Of a stretch of DNA of 18,686 bases, positions 1-6,130 are shown piece after piece (within the stretch, counting starts at the first letter, position 1; each line of letters opens with the position of its first letter). The notes under the pieces are model-generated. The model worked only from the letters and a program-made list of their open reading frames with translations. It did not search any database and was not told the origin of the DNA. This DNA comes from Clostridiales bacterium (GTDB taxonomy: Bacteria; Bacillota; Clostridia; Oscillospirales; Oscillospiraceae). The stretch covers positions 1 to 18,686 of the forward strand of contig SFLE01000028.1 in NCBI GenBank assembly GCA_004553495.1. Reading direction: 5' to 3'. Position numbers and translations under genes: made by a program.

Positions 1-195
1 ACCGATGAGGTATGCAAGATCCTTGGAGCTCTTCAGTCCTGCTTTTTCGCATACTTCTGCCATTGCCGCTACTGCGGATGCCTCGGAATTGATCTTGCTG
101 CGGATGGTGGTATCTGCTACCATCTTGCCGTTTTCGTCCAGAATGACTGCTTTAGTGTAGGTCGAGCCTACGTCACAACCGCCAAAATACTTCAT
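1..195 (-). CDS. 2-hydroxyacyl-CoA dehydratase activator (ATPase, HgdC/FldI type), N-terminal part only
   Basis: The window contains the first 65 codons; the gene continues off the left edge. The visible start, MKYFGGCDVGSTYTKAVILD, has the DxGSTxTK phosphate-binding loop of the ASKHA ATPase fold, as in the BadF/BadG/HgdC activators. These proteins form a homodimer bridged by one [4Fe-4S] cluster and use ATP hydrolysis to inject one low-potential electron into the dehydratase. The cluster cysteines would lie beyond the edge, so they cannot be checked. The ATG has a good GGAGG site (TTGGAGGCAACACTA before ATG). It is the fourth gene of the leftward operon, 109 nt after the 71-aa gene, with a strong hairpin in that gap. 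The neighbours leave little doubt about the role. The substrate cannot be told. Confidence 0.88.
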   Translation of the reverse strand, partial: MKYFGGCDVGSTYTKAVILDENGKMVADTTIRSKINSEASAVAAMAEVCEKAGLKSSKDLAYLIG

Positions 196-243
196 TAGTG
201 TTGCCTCCAATAAACAATTCTTTAACTATTATTTTCGTTGCTA

Positions 244-273
244 TGCCAACTCTCCGTTGCCGGAGAGTTGGCA
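244..273 (-). other. Strong intercistronic hairpin between the dehydratase genes and the activator gene
   Basis: A perfect 13-bp inverted repeat (TGCCAACTCTCCG / CGGAGAGTTGGCA) with a 4-nt loop. In the operon's direction it is followed by TAGCAACGAAAATAATAG, with no T-run, so it is not a standard intrinsic terminator. On the opposite strand it is followed by GTGTGTTTTT, but no plus-strand gene is present to use it. It more likely protects the 3' end of an upstream RNA segment, or partly blocks read-through so that the activator is made in smaller amounts than the dehydratase. Confidence 0.8.
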
Positions 274-304
274 GTGTGTTTTTATTAGTGTTTATGCTCC
301 CGGA

Positions 305-520
305 TCAGTGGATCTCGTTGTACTTGTAGTCGGGGAACTTATCCATGTCGTACGGAGTGGTGAGCATATCCTTGCGCTCCATGTTATCGTAGTGGTTCTT
401 CAGGAAGGGCTCAACTACGTTGAACAGAAGCTTACCGTCGAGGTCAAAGAAAAATACTACAAACAATGCTGCATAGGTAACGCCGCCGAGGCAAAGCGCT
501 CTTCTGATAAACTTTTTCAT
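305..520 (-). CDS. 71-aa single-span membrane protein in the dehydratase operon, function unknown
   Basis: No family was recognised. After a basic start (MKKFIRR) comes one hydrophobic segment at about residues 8-26 (ALCLGGVTYAALFVVFFF), then about 45 polar, charged residues ending KFPDYKYNEIH. The basic N-terminus before the helix suggests an N-in anchor with the tail outside, but it could also be an uncleaved signal-type sequence. The start is secure: GGGAGGAAC lies 8-9 nt before the ATG. It begins 18 nt after the 535-aa subunit stops, so it is clearly cotranscribed with the dehydratase. Known dehydratase pairs (HgdAB, FldBC) are soluble and are not usually described with a membrane partner. 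The protein may therefore anchor the complex or link it to a membrane electron donor; this is inference only. Confidence 0.8.
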   Translation of the reverse strand: MKKFIRRALCLGGVTYAALFVVFFFDLDGKLLFNVVEPFLKNHYDNMERKDMLTTPYDMDKFPDYKYNEIH

Positions 521-538
521 ATTCTTTGTTCCTCCCTA

Positions 539-2146
539 TTACCAAGTAAAGTCGTCGTCAAGCTCGAGGAGAGACGGATCCAGAGGCTCTTCGTGCATAA
601 CGGTGGTCATGTAGTCGTTTATCAGACGACGGATCTCGGCACGGGAAACGGTACGGCTGTCGGGAAGTGCGTGAGGAATCCAGAATGCGGGGATGTTTCT
701 GTCACGGAACTCGTCCTCGAACAGGCCGTGTACGCCCTGCATGCCCTTGCACTGGAGCTGGTCATACATTGCGACCATGTCGCAGTCAAAGCGCTCCATG
801 TAATCCCACAGCTCAAAGATGTGGTGAATGCCGCCGACTGCCATACGACGCATCGGAGCCCACATATGATACTGAGCAACGTCCTCGAGCATATTCTCGT
901 AGCTGTCGGTGCGGATGGTCATATCGAACATGAGAGAGTCCATGTTAATGACAACATTCAGACCCCAGGTATTGTATGCCCAAGTGCACCAGTTGGAGTA
1001 GTACAGAGGTGCGCAGGACCATGCGATGACTCTGTGGCGGGTGTTGGGGAAGGTATTTGTCTTATTGCGGACGGCACGCTCCATGATCTTGCGGACATGG
1101 CCGTCGACCTCGTGCCAGATAGGAAGATCGCCGAACTGGGACTGATAGATACGATACAGTGCCTGAGCAACGCCGTTAATGGGGTAGGAATTGGTCTTTG
1201 CGGCAACTTCCCACTTCTCCCACTCGAACTTCTGAAGCTCGTTCTGGCGCTCGATGTACTCGCACATAAGGTCAAAGTTCATGGGAACGCCGGTCTGGTC
1301 CTCGATGAACTTCCAGCACTTCTCGATGTCCTTCTGGACGAACTTGTTTGCCAGAGGATCGTCGAAGATCATGGGCATCTGCAGAGCATACAGAGGCTTA
1401 TCGTTGAACCAGTCCTGAAGAATAGCGGTACCGACGGAGCCGTCGCAGGCCTCGTTGCAGGTTATCATGAACGGGCTGTAGTCGGGAACATCGTCCAGAA
1501 CGAACAGGCCGGCCTCAGCCTGGCACATTGGGCAGGGGTCGCCGGGCAGTCCGATGGACTGAACCGCGTCAATGTAGTTGTGAACGGTGTGAGAGTTAAC
1601 ATGGCAGGTTACGAAGTACGGGATCATTTCCAGAGCAACTGCCTTAAACTTATCGCGCCAGCCGTAGAACATACCGCCCCATACGGTTTCCTTCATTGAC
1701 ATGGTGTGATACCATGCGTCATTCTTCTTGCCGCCGTGGAGTCTGGTGTCGGCATTGAACATTGCCATGAACTGATAGATGGTCGCGTTGACCATTGCGC
1801 GGTAGTGCCATGCCGAGCCGCGCAGAGCCTCGCCGCGCATACCCTCAAGGCCACGATCGAACCAGTGAAGAACGGGCAGATAGGTCTGGCCTACCCAGCG
1901 GTAGCGCCATACGCCCTTTGCGAAGTTGACAAGGCCGCCGTACTTCATGACATCCATTACCATGTGCAGGTAGTTATACATCCAAATGTTATGGAAGTAG
2001 TAGAAGGTGTCCTTCACTCCGCGCCATTCTCTGTGCTTGTAAAGGCCGGTCTTGGGCAGGTAGTTCTCGCCGAGGCGGCGGCCGCCATCTTCAGCGGTAT
2101 GGGGCTTGCCATACCAAAAATCTTTTACAGCTTTCTTAAAATCCAT
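539..2146 (-). CDS. 2-hydroxyacyl-CoA dehydratase, large subunit (535 aa)
   Basis: A 2-hydroxyacyl-CoA dehydratase D-family subunit. With its partner and the activator it would remove water from a 2-hydroxyacyl-CoA by a ketyl-radical route, in amino-acid or hydroxyacid fermentation. Features typical of the family are GDPCPMCQAE near residue 201, the FMITCNEACDGS stretch, VIAWSCAPLYYSNWCTWAYNTWG in the middle of the C-terminal half, and FDCDMVAMYDQLQCKGMQG near the end. Several cysteines are available as ligands for the [4Fe-4S] cluster. At 535 aa it is longer than the usual roughly 380-480. The extra length is mostly an N-terminal region of about 150 residues very rich in Trp, Tyr and Met. 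AGGAGG lies inside the last codons of the preceding gene, only 2 nt away, so the two subunits are probably translationally coupled. The substrate (2-hydroxyglutaryl-, lactoyl-, phenyllactyl- or another CoA ester) cannot be assigned from sequence alone. Confidence 0.87.
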   Translation of the reverse strand: MDFKKAVKDFWYGKPHTAEDGGRRLGENYLPKTGLYKHREWRGVKDTFYYFHNIWMYNYLHMVMDVMKYGGLVNFAKGVWRYRWVGQTYLPVLHWFDRGLEGMRGEALRGSAWHYRAMVNATIYQFMAMFNADTRLHGGKKNDAWYHTMSMKETVWGGMFYGWRDKFKAVALEMIPYFVTCHVNSHTVHNYIDAVQSIGLPGDPCPMCQAEAGLFVLDDVPDYSPFMITCNEACDGSVGTAILQDWFNDKPLYALQMPMIFDDPLANKFVQKDIEKCWKFIEDQTGVPMNFDLMCEYIERQNELQKFEWEKWEVAAKTNSYPINGVAQALYRIYQSQFGDLPIWHEVDGHVRKIMERAVRNKTNTFPNTRHRVIAWSCAPLYYSNWCTWAYNTWGLNVVINMDSLMFDMTIRTDSYENMLEDVAQYHMWAPMRRMAVGGIHHIFELWDYMERFDCDMVAMYDQLQCKGMQGVHGLFEDEFRDRNIPAFWIPHALPDSRTVSRAEIRRLINDYMTTVMHEEPLDPSLLELDDDFTW

Positions 2147-2148
2147 AA

Positions 2149-3360
2149 TTACTTGCCCTCCTGAATCTTCTTGATCTCGACAGATTCAACGAATGCCTGG
2201 AAGCGGGTACGCAGCTGACCGGATGCGGTATTTATGTACTCCTTCTCGATCGAGCAGACAGGGATGCCAAAGTCGCGCTTCATGACAATAGTGTCGATGA
2301 CGCGCTCGTAACTCCAGTACTCACAGAACTTGTTGGATACGACGATGATACCGTCGGCGTTGTACTCCTTAACCAGGTCTGCCAGACGCTGCTTTCTTGC
2401 GCGCATTTCGTCCTGAGGCATGAAGCGCGGGCAGTTGGAGGTGCTGAGGTAATGACGTGCGATAGCCTGCAGAGGAGTCTCGCCCTTCTCGATGGTGATG
2501 GGCTTGCGGGTCTCAACTGCGCCGTAGCAGTAACGGTCGCACACGACCTCTGCGCCGCAGCTCTCGATGAGCTTGGTGAAATCGGGGTCGTCGTTCTCGG
2601 AGCCTGCGAGCACGACCTTGCAGCGGAACGGCCACTTCTCGTCGGGCTTGCGGGTCTTCATTTCCTTTGCGGTCTCGCGCAGGTAGGGCAGAATGAGGTA
2701 CTTCGGGCAAACGAGGGAAACAAGCTGGATGACATGGAACTCGTAGCCAGTGATGGTCGGGTTCTCGAGCTTGCGGTAATCGCCGATCTCGTTTATGAGC
2801 TTGCAGACCTCATTGTGCTGCTTGATGGCCTCCTTAAGCGCCTTGTCGGAGACGTCGATACCGAGGTTTTCGTGCAGCGGAGTCAGGACATGAGCCTTGA
2901 GCTGATCATGGTAGTATTCATAGTCAGCCTCGGTGTTTTTGAAGGGAACATCGGTGAACTCGCAGAAGAACTTGTCATTCTGGATGACGTCCATGTCCTT
3001 GACGGAGTCAAGATGCTTGGGCTTGATGTGCTCCTGGAAGCGGCAGGTGACGGTGCAGGTCTCGGTTGCCATCTGGGCATCGAGGAAGTTGAAGCCGCCC
3101 TCGAGCGCACGCTCGAAAAGGCTGCGGCCATAGTGACATACGCGAGCGGACATGTAGTAGGTCGCAATGTCGGGAGAAGTGCAGCGCGGTGCTCTCAGAC
3201 GAACGGAGAAGCAGCCGGGCAGGTCGAGAAGTACTTCGGGCATGAAATAGCAGGTGTAGCCGAGTGCATATTTGCCCTCTGCCTTTGCCTGCTTTACCAA
3301 CTCGTTGTTGGCTTCCTGAAGCAGATCCTCAAAGTAAATCAGATGCTTAAGGTCTCTCAC
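2149..3360 (-). CDS. 2-hydroxyacyl-CoA dehydratase, small subunit (403 aa, HgdB/FldC-like)
   Basis: First gene of the operon. The family pattern is clear from end to end. An N-terminal GYTCYFMPEVLLDLPG is followed by SARVCHYGRSLFERAL and DAQMATETCTVTCR, then VVCDRYCYGAVETRKP, NCPRFMPQDEMRARKQRL, DGIIVVSNKFCEYWSYE and a C-terminal GQLRTRFQAFVE, which is the hallmark end of HgdB-like subunits. The length fits the family (about 375-410). Cys residues in the first, middle and KFCEYW motifs are candidate cluster ligands. The start is GTG, preceded by a G-run (GGGGGG, 6 nt upstream) that can pair with the anti-Shine-Dalgarno sequence; no other in-frame start lies upstream. Codon use looks more restricted than in the accessory genes of the window, in keeping with strong expression. 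Confidence 0.9.
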   Translation of the reverse strand: MRDLKHLIYFEDLLQEANNELVKQAKAEGKYALGYTCYFMPEVLLDLPGCFSVRLRAPRCTSPDIATYYMSARVCHYGRSLFERALEGGFNFLDAQMATETCTVTCRFQEHIKPKHLDSVKDMDVIQNDKFFCEFTDVPFKNTEADYEYYHDQLKAHVLTPLHENLGIDVSDKALKEAIKQHNEVCKLINEIGDYRKLENPTITGYEFHVIQLVSLVCPKYLILPYLRETAKEMKTRKPDEKWPFRCKVVLAGSENDDPDFTKLIESCGAEVVCDRYCYGAVETRKPITIEKGETPLQAIARHYLSTSNCPRFMPQDEMRARKQRLADLVKEYNADGIIVVSNKFCEYWSYERVIDTIVMKRDFGIPVCSIEKEYINTASGQLRTRFQAFVESVEIKKIQEGK

Positions 3361-3433
3361 GGATAACCCCCCATAAAAATTATTTTGCCTGTGTTATTAC
3401 AAGGGCAGTATTCTGCCTCTTATGTACCTGTAC

Positions 3434-3462
3434 ATTCTATCAAAATGTCATATTATTGTCAA
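3434..3462 (-). promoter_or_regulatory. Promoter of the 2-hydroxyacyl-CoA dehydratase operon
   Basis: Read on the minus strand, TTGACA (3457-3462), a 17-bp spacer (3440-3456) and TAGAAT (3434-3439): one mismatch from the sigma-A consensus. Transcription would start near 3427, giving a leader of about 67 nt before the GTG codon. The spacer itself contains one copy of the repeated box described for the neighbouring operator region. Confidence 0.75.
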
Positions 3463-3530
3463 TTGCATTTTGACGCCAAAATTGACATTTTGTGCACTTT
3501 TCGCCCGTTATTTGTTAGACATTTGTGCAT
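3440..3530. promoter_or_regulatory. Cluster of repeated TGACATTTTG/TCAAAATG boxes around the dehydratase promoter
   Basis: TCAAAATGTCA lies at 3440-3450, inside the -10/-35 spacer. CATTTTGA lies at 3466-3473 and TGACATTTTG at 3483-3492. A related GACATTTGTGCA lies at 3518-3529, matching GACATTTTGTGCA at 3484-3496 as a near direct repeat. CAAAATGTCA (3441-3450) and TGACATTTTG (3483-3492) are perfect 10-bp inverted copies. Another inverted pair, TGTCAATT (3457-3464) and AATTGACA (3480-3487), surrounds the -35 box. The density is higher than a plain AT-rich promoter needs and suggests a regulator binding in several places. No regulator gene for it is identifiable in the window. Confidence 0.55.
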
Positions 3531-3537
3531 ATTGTGT

Positions 3538-4707
3538 CTAAAACGTGAAATTACTAAAAATATTTTTAATAGTTTCTGTACATGCTATACAACTACCCTG
3601 TATCATCTCGGGACTGCCGCCTCCCCTGCCGGATATGGCCGCATTTATGCTTTTAGACGCTTTGCGTAGATCGACGGTACGGCTACCAATGATGTATCTG
3701 AAGCCGGTCTCATCGCTTCCGGAGAACACCGCGGCTATGCCGCCGCATTTTTTCACCGCTTCGTTTATGAGCAGTCTGAGCGACGGCTCGTCCAGAACGC
3801 TGTCAAAAAGGCATATGCTGCCGTCGGTCGGCTCTATCTCCTGCGCGCGCATCATGGCAAGGGCTCTGCACAGCTCGGCAGACCTCGACTTGAGCTTTTC
3901 GTTCTCGTTCAGCAGACGGTGCACCGCCTGCGCCGTTTCATCGCGCTTTGCCGACAGCAGGGTGGATATTTCCGTGTTGTTGCGGCTGATGATAACCTCG
4001 TTATCATAGGCATCGAGTCCGCACAGCATGGTTATGCGCACTCCCTCGCCTCCCCTGCGGCGGTGCTCGGAGGTGAGGATGCGGACGGTGCCCACCTCTG
4101 CCGTTGTCGAGACATGGGGCGCGCAGCAGGCGCAGATGTCAGTGTTTTCCACTTCTACTATGCGCACCTGTCCGGCTATCTCCTTTTTGCTGCGGTATTC
4201 GAGCTTTTCGAGCTCCTCTGGGCTCGGAAATGTCGCGGTTATTCTGTAGTTTGCCGCAACGGTGCGATTTGCCTCCCGCTCTATTTCGCAAAGCTGCTCC
4301 CAGCTCAGCTCGCCGTCGAAATCTATCGTAACGACATCGCTGCCCATGTGGAAGCCGACATTGTTGTACCCATATTTCTTATGCACTAGCCCCGACACAA
4401 TATGCTCGCCGGAGTGATTTTGCATCCTGCGAAATCTGGTCACCCAGTCTATACGGCAGTCATACACCTTGCCGCACTCCACAGGCTGATTTACATAATG
4501 TCTGACATCTCCGTTTGCGCCTTCGTGTGTGTCAAACACGCGCACATGGCCTATGTACCCGCTGTCGCCGAGCTGTCCTCCGCCCTCTGGAAAAAACGCG
4601 GTGCGGTCGAGCACCACCTCATATCTGCCGCCGTTTTCGGTGCACGAGGTGACCTCGGCGGTAAATTCCTTCATATGGCTGTCAATGTAATATAGTTTTT
4701 CCGTCAT
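3538..4707 (-). CDS. AlaX-type alanyl-tRNA editing protein (long form with C-terminal DHHA1-like domain)
   Basis: A free-standing homologue of the alanyl-tRNA synthetase editing domain that hydrolyses mischarged Ser-tRNA(Ala) or Gly-tRNA(Ala). The N-terminal part carries TAFFPEGGGQLGD (residues 36-48), the zinc-binding HxxxH as NHSGEH (H98, H102), and the second zinc motif CxxxH in ICACCAPH (C194, H198). A region rich in charged residues that may form a coiled coil follows (about 250-290). The C-terminal third ends with GRGGGSPEMIQGS, the glycine-rich signature of the DHHA1 domain. The length (389 aa) matches the long AlaX-L class. The ATG has GGAGGGTGCGGA before it. It lies 51 nt downstream of dinB but has its own promoter in that gap, and no clear terminator separates it from the dehydratase promoter. 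Confidence 0.9.
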   Translation of the reverse strand: MTEKLYYIDSHMKEFTAEVTSCTENGGRYEVVLDRTAFFPEGGGQLGDSGYIGHVRVFDTHEGANGDVRHYVNQPVECGKVYDCRIDWVTRFRRMQNHSGEHIVSGLVHKKYGYNNVGFHMGSDVVTIDFDGELSWEQLCEIEREANRTVAANYRITATFPSPEELEKLEYRSKKEIAGQVRIVEVENTDICACCAPHVSTTAEVGTVRILTSEHRRRGGEGVRITMLCGLDAYDNEVIISRNNTEISTLLSAKRDETAQAVHRLLNENEKLKSRSAELCRALAMMRAQEIEPTDGSICLFDSVLDEPSLRLLINEAVKKCGGIAAVFSGSDETGFRYIIGSRTVDLRKASKSINAAISGRGGGSPEMIQGSCIACTETIKNIFSNFTF

Positions 4708-4733
4708 TCCGCACCCTCCGGTGTTTTTTTCTT

Positions 4734-4762
4734 ACTATAACACTTTGCCGAGCCTCTTTCAA
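4734..4762 (-). promoter_or_regulatory. Promoter of the alanyl-tRNA editing gene
   Basis: On the minus strand, TTGAAA (4757-4762, overlapping the stop codon of dinB), a 17-bp spacer and TATAGT (4734-4739). The predicted start near 4727 leaves a short leader of about 20 nt that holds the GGAGG site. Read-through from dinB is also possible because no terminator is seen between the genes. Confidence 0.55.
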
Positions 4763-5976
4763 TCCGGCAGGGAGCAAAACGCGAGATTTTCCGCCGCCGT
4801 GTCGCCGAGCAGGCAGGCGCGCCGTATCATCCCCGCGCCGTATTTACCGCGTATCTTATCCATGGCGGCATCTATGCCGCGCTGTTTATTCAGGTTTACA
4901 TAATCTACGAACATATCCATTTGCTCATCGTCGCCGGCATGGACGAGCTCGAGGGCACGGAGTCCGAGACTGCGCAGGGGCGATGATAAATCGTGGCATC
5001 GGCACATGATGCCGAGCGCGCTCGTCACGAGCTCGGTAGTTATATCCGTCGCATAGCGCAGGCGTGTCCGGTGGCTTTCCCATTGGAGCTTTTCGGACCT
5101 GAGCGCCACCTCGACTGTACGACACCGCAGCTTCTGCGCACGCAGGCGAGCCGACACGCTCTCGGCAAGCATGATGAGCGTTCTGCGCGCCTGATCCTCG
5201 TTTTCAATGTCGTATGCCAGCGTTACGCTGTTGCCGATCGACTGCGGCGGCTCCTCCTCACCCGCTCTGCGCACGATGGAATCGTCCATACCGTTTGCAT
5301 ACCTCCACAGCGTTATGCCGCCTTTGCCGAAGCGCGCGGTAAGCAGCTCCGGATCGGTGCGGGCGAGCTCTCCTATGGTCTGTATTCCCATCCTGCCGAG
5401 CTCGCGGCGCGTGCTGCGCCCGACCATAAGCATATCCGATGCCGGCAGAGCCCACACCATCTGTCTGTACCTGTCCCTGTCAATGACCGTCACGGCGTCG
5501 GGTTTTTTATAGTCTGAGCCGAGCTTTGCAAAAACCTTGTTCCACGACACACCAACGCTTACCGTCAGCCCCGTTTCACGCTTTACGCGGCTGCGTATCT
5601 CCTCGGCAGTCCTGACCGGATCGGGGCATGCAAGGCAGTTTGTTATATCGAGCCAACTCTCGTCGATCCCGAACGGCTCGCACCGGTCGGTATATTCGGC
5701 GTATATCTCCCGAACGAGCGCGGAATATTTCGCATAGCGCTCAAAATGCGGCTCAACCAGCTCAAGCTCCGGACACAGCTTTCTCGCCTGCCATATCGCC
5801 ATGCCGGTTTTTACTCCGGCTGCCTTCGCCATCTCATCCTTGGCAAGGATTATCCCATGGCGCAGCTCACGCGAGCCGCAAACGGCAAAGGGCTTGCCGC
5901 CAAGACGCCCGTCATACAGCTTTTCAACGCTTGCATAGCACGAATTTATATCCGAATGAAGTATAACCCTGTCCAC
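4759..5976 (-). CDS. dinB: DNA polymerase IV (Y-family translesion polymerase)
   Basis: Error-prone lesion-bypass polymerase. Counting from the proposed GTG start (405 aa), HSDINSCYASVE holds the first metal-binding Asp (D9) and the steric-gate region. FGIDESWLD (residues 102-110) holds the catalytic Asp-Glu pair (D105, E106). The thumb has VGRSTRRELGRMGIQTIGELA, the helix-hairpin-helix segment. A late EQMDMFVD (around 352-356) is a likely beta-clamp binding motif of the QxDLF type. The frame also opens at TTG 5994, but that codon would sit only about 6 nt from the predicted transcription start with no ribosome binding site. GTG at 5974-5976 has GGAG 8 nt upstream and gives the standard N-terminus MDRVILHSD. 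It is divergent from an S24-type repressor that probably controls it. Confidence 0.9.
   Translation of the reverse strand: MDRVILHSDINSCYASVEKLYDGRLGGKPFAVCGSRELRHGIILAKDEMAKAAGVKTGMAIWQARKLCPELELVEPHFERYAKYSALVREIYAEYTDRCEPFGIDESWLDITNCLACPDPVRTAEEIRSRVKRETGLTVSVGVSWNKVFAKLGSDYKKPDAVTVIDRDRYRQMVWALPASDMLMVGRSTRRELGRMGIQTIGELARTDPELLTARFGKGGITLWRYANGMDDSIVRRAGEEEPPQSIGNSVTLAYDIENEDQARRTLIMLAESVSARLRAQKLRCRTVEVALRSEKLQWESHRTRLRYATDITTELVTSALGIMCRCHDLSSPLRSLGLRALELVHAGDDEQMDMFVDYVNLNKQRGIDAAMDKIRGKYGAGMIRRACLLGDTAAENLAFCSLPD
4889..4904 (-). repeat. Copy 1 of the 16-bp word ATTATGTAAACCTGAA (inside dinB)
   Basis: Exact copy on the minus strand; here it encodes part of DYVNLN in dinB. The same 16 bases occur twice more in the window in unrelated genes and another reading frame, and shortened versions occur elsewhere (see findings). 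Confidence 0.7.
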
Positions 5977-6006
5977 GCTCTCATCTCCGTTCAAGACAGT
6001 GAGCTA

Positions 6007-6035
6007 ATTATACATCTCCGTTTCGGATATGTAAA
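6007..6035 (-). promoter_or_regulatory. dinB promoter
   Basis: On the minus strand, TTTACA (6030-6035), a 17-bp spacer and a perfect TATAAT (6007-6012), with a start near 6000. The spacer is almost entirely occupied by one of the two repeated boxes, so a bound repressor would block RNA polymerase directly. Confidence 0.78.
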
Positions 6036-6060
6036 TATATTTTTTATCCGTTTTAGATAT
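6017..6060. promoter_or_regulatory. Twin operator boxes between dinB and the S24 repressor gene
   Basis: TCCGTTTCGGATAT (6017-6030) and TCCGTTTTAGATAT (6047-6060) agree at 12 of 14 bases, lie in the same orientation, and start exactly 30 bp apart, about three helical turns. Each has a partial dyad (ATC...GAT ends). Box 1 fills the dinB promoter spacer and box 2 lies just upstream of the -35 of the repressor gene. This fits one repressor controlling both genes. The sequence does not resemble the usual Firmicute LexA box (CGAAC-N4-GTTCG). Confidence 0.65.
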
Positions 6061-6065
6061 TTTTC

Positions 6066-6094
6066 TTGATTTTTATATCTTGCAGCTATATAAT
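6066..6094 (+). promoter_or_regulatory. Promoter of the S24-type repressor gene
   Basis: TTGATT (6066-6071), a 17-bp spacer and TATAAT (6089-6094). The start near 6101 leaves about 30 nt to the ATG at 6131 and rules out translation from the in-frame codon at 6080. Confidence 0.75.
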
Positions 6095-6130
6095 GCTATT
6101 AGATTAGAGAAAAACGAAAGGAGACGAACG

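Noticed and set aside
257..1699. A 480-codon open frame on the plus strand across the dehydratase large subunit.
   Set aside because: It lies fully antisense to a gene with strong family motifs and ribosome binding sites, has no recognisable protein features, and arises from the biased codon use of the real gene.
2452..3366. A 304-codon plus-strand frame opposite the dehydratase small subunit.
   Set aside because: Antisense shadow of a clear HgdB-like gene; it has no ribosome binding site or known motif.
3516..3540. TAGACA/TGTCTA inverted repeat at the AlaX stop codon as a terminator.
   Set aside because: The stem is only 6 bp with a 13-nt loop, is AT-rich and has no T-run; it is better seen as part of the repeated boxes upstream of the dehydratase operon, or as chance.
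3385..3669. A 94-codon plus-strand frame across the dehydratase promoter and the end of the AlaX gene.
   Set aside because: It covers the promoter boxes and the antisense of the AlaX C-terminus, and has no family resemblance.
6080..6130. A longer start for the S24 repressor (17 extra residues).
   Set aside because: The predicted -10 box (6089-6094) lies downstream of that start, and ATG 6131 has AGGAG before it.
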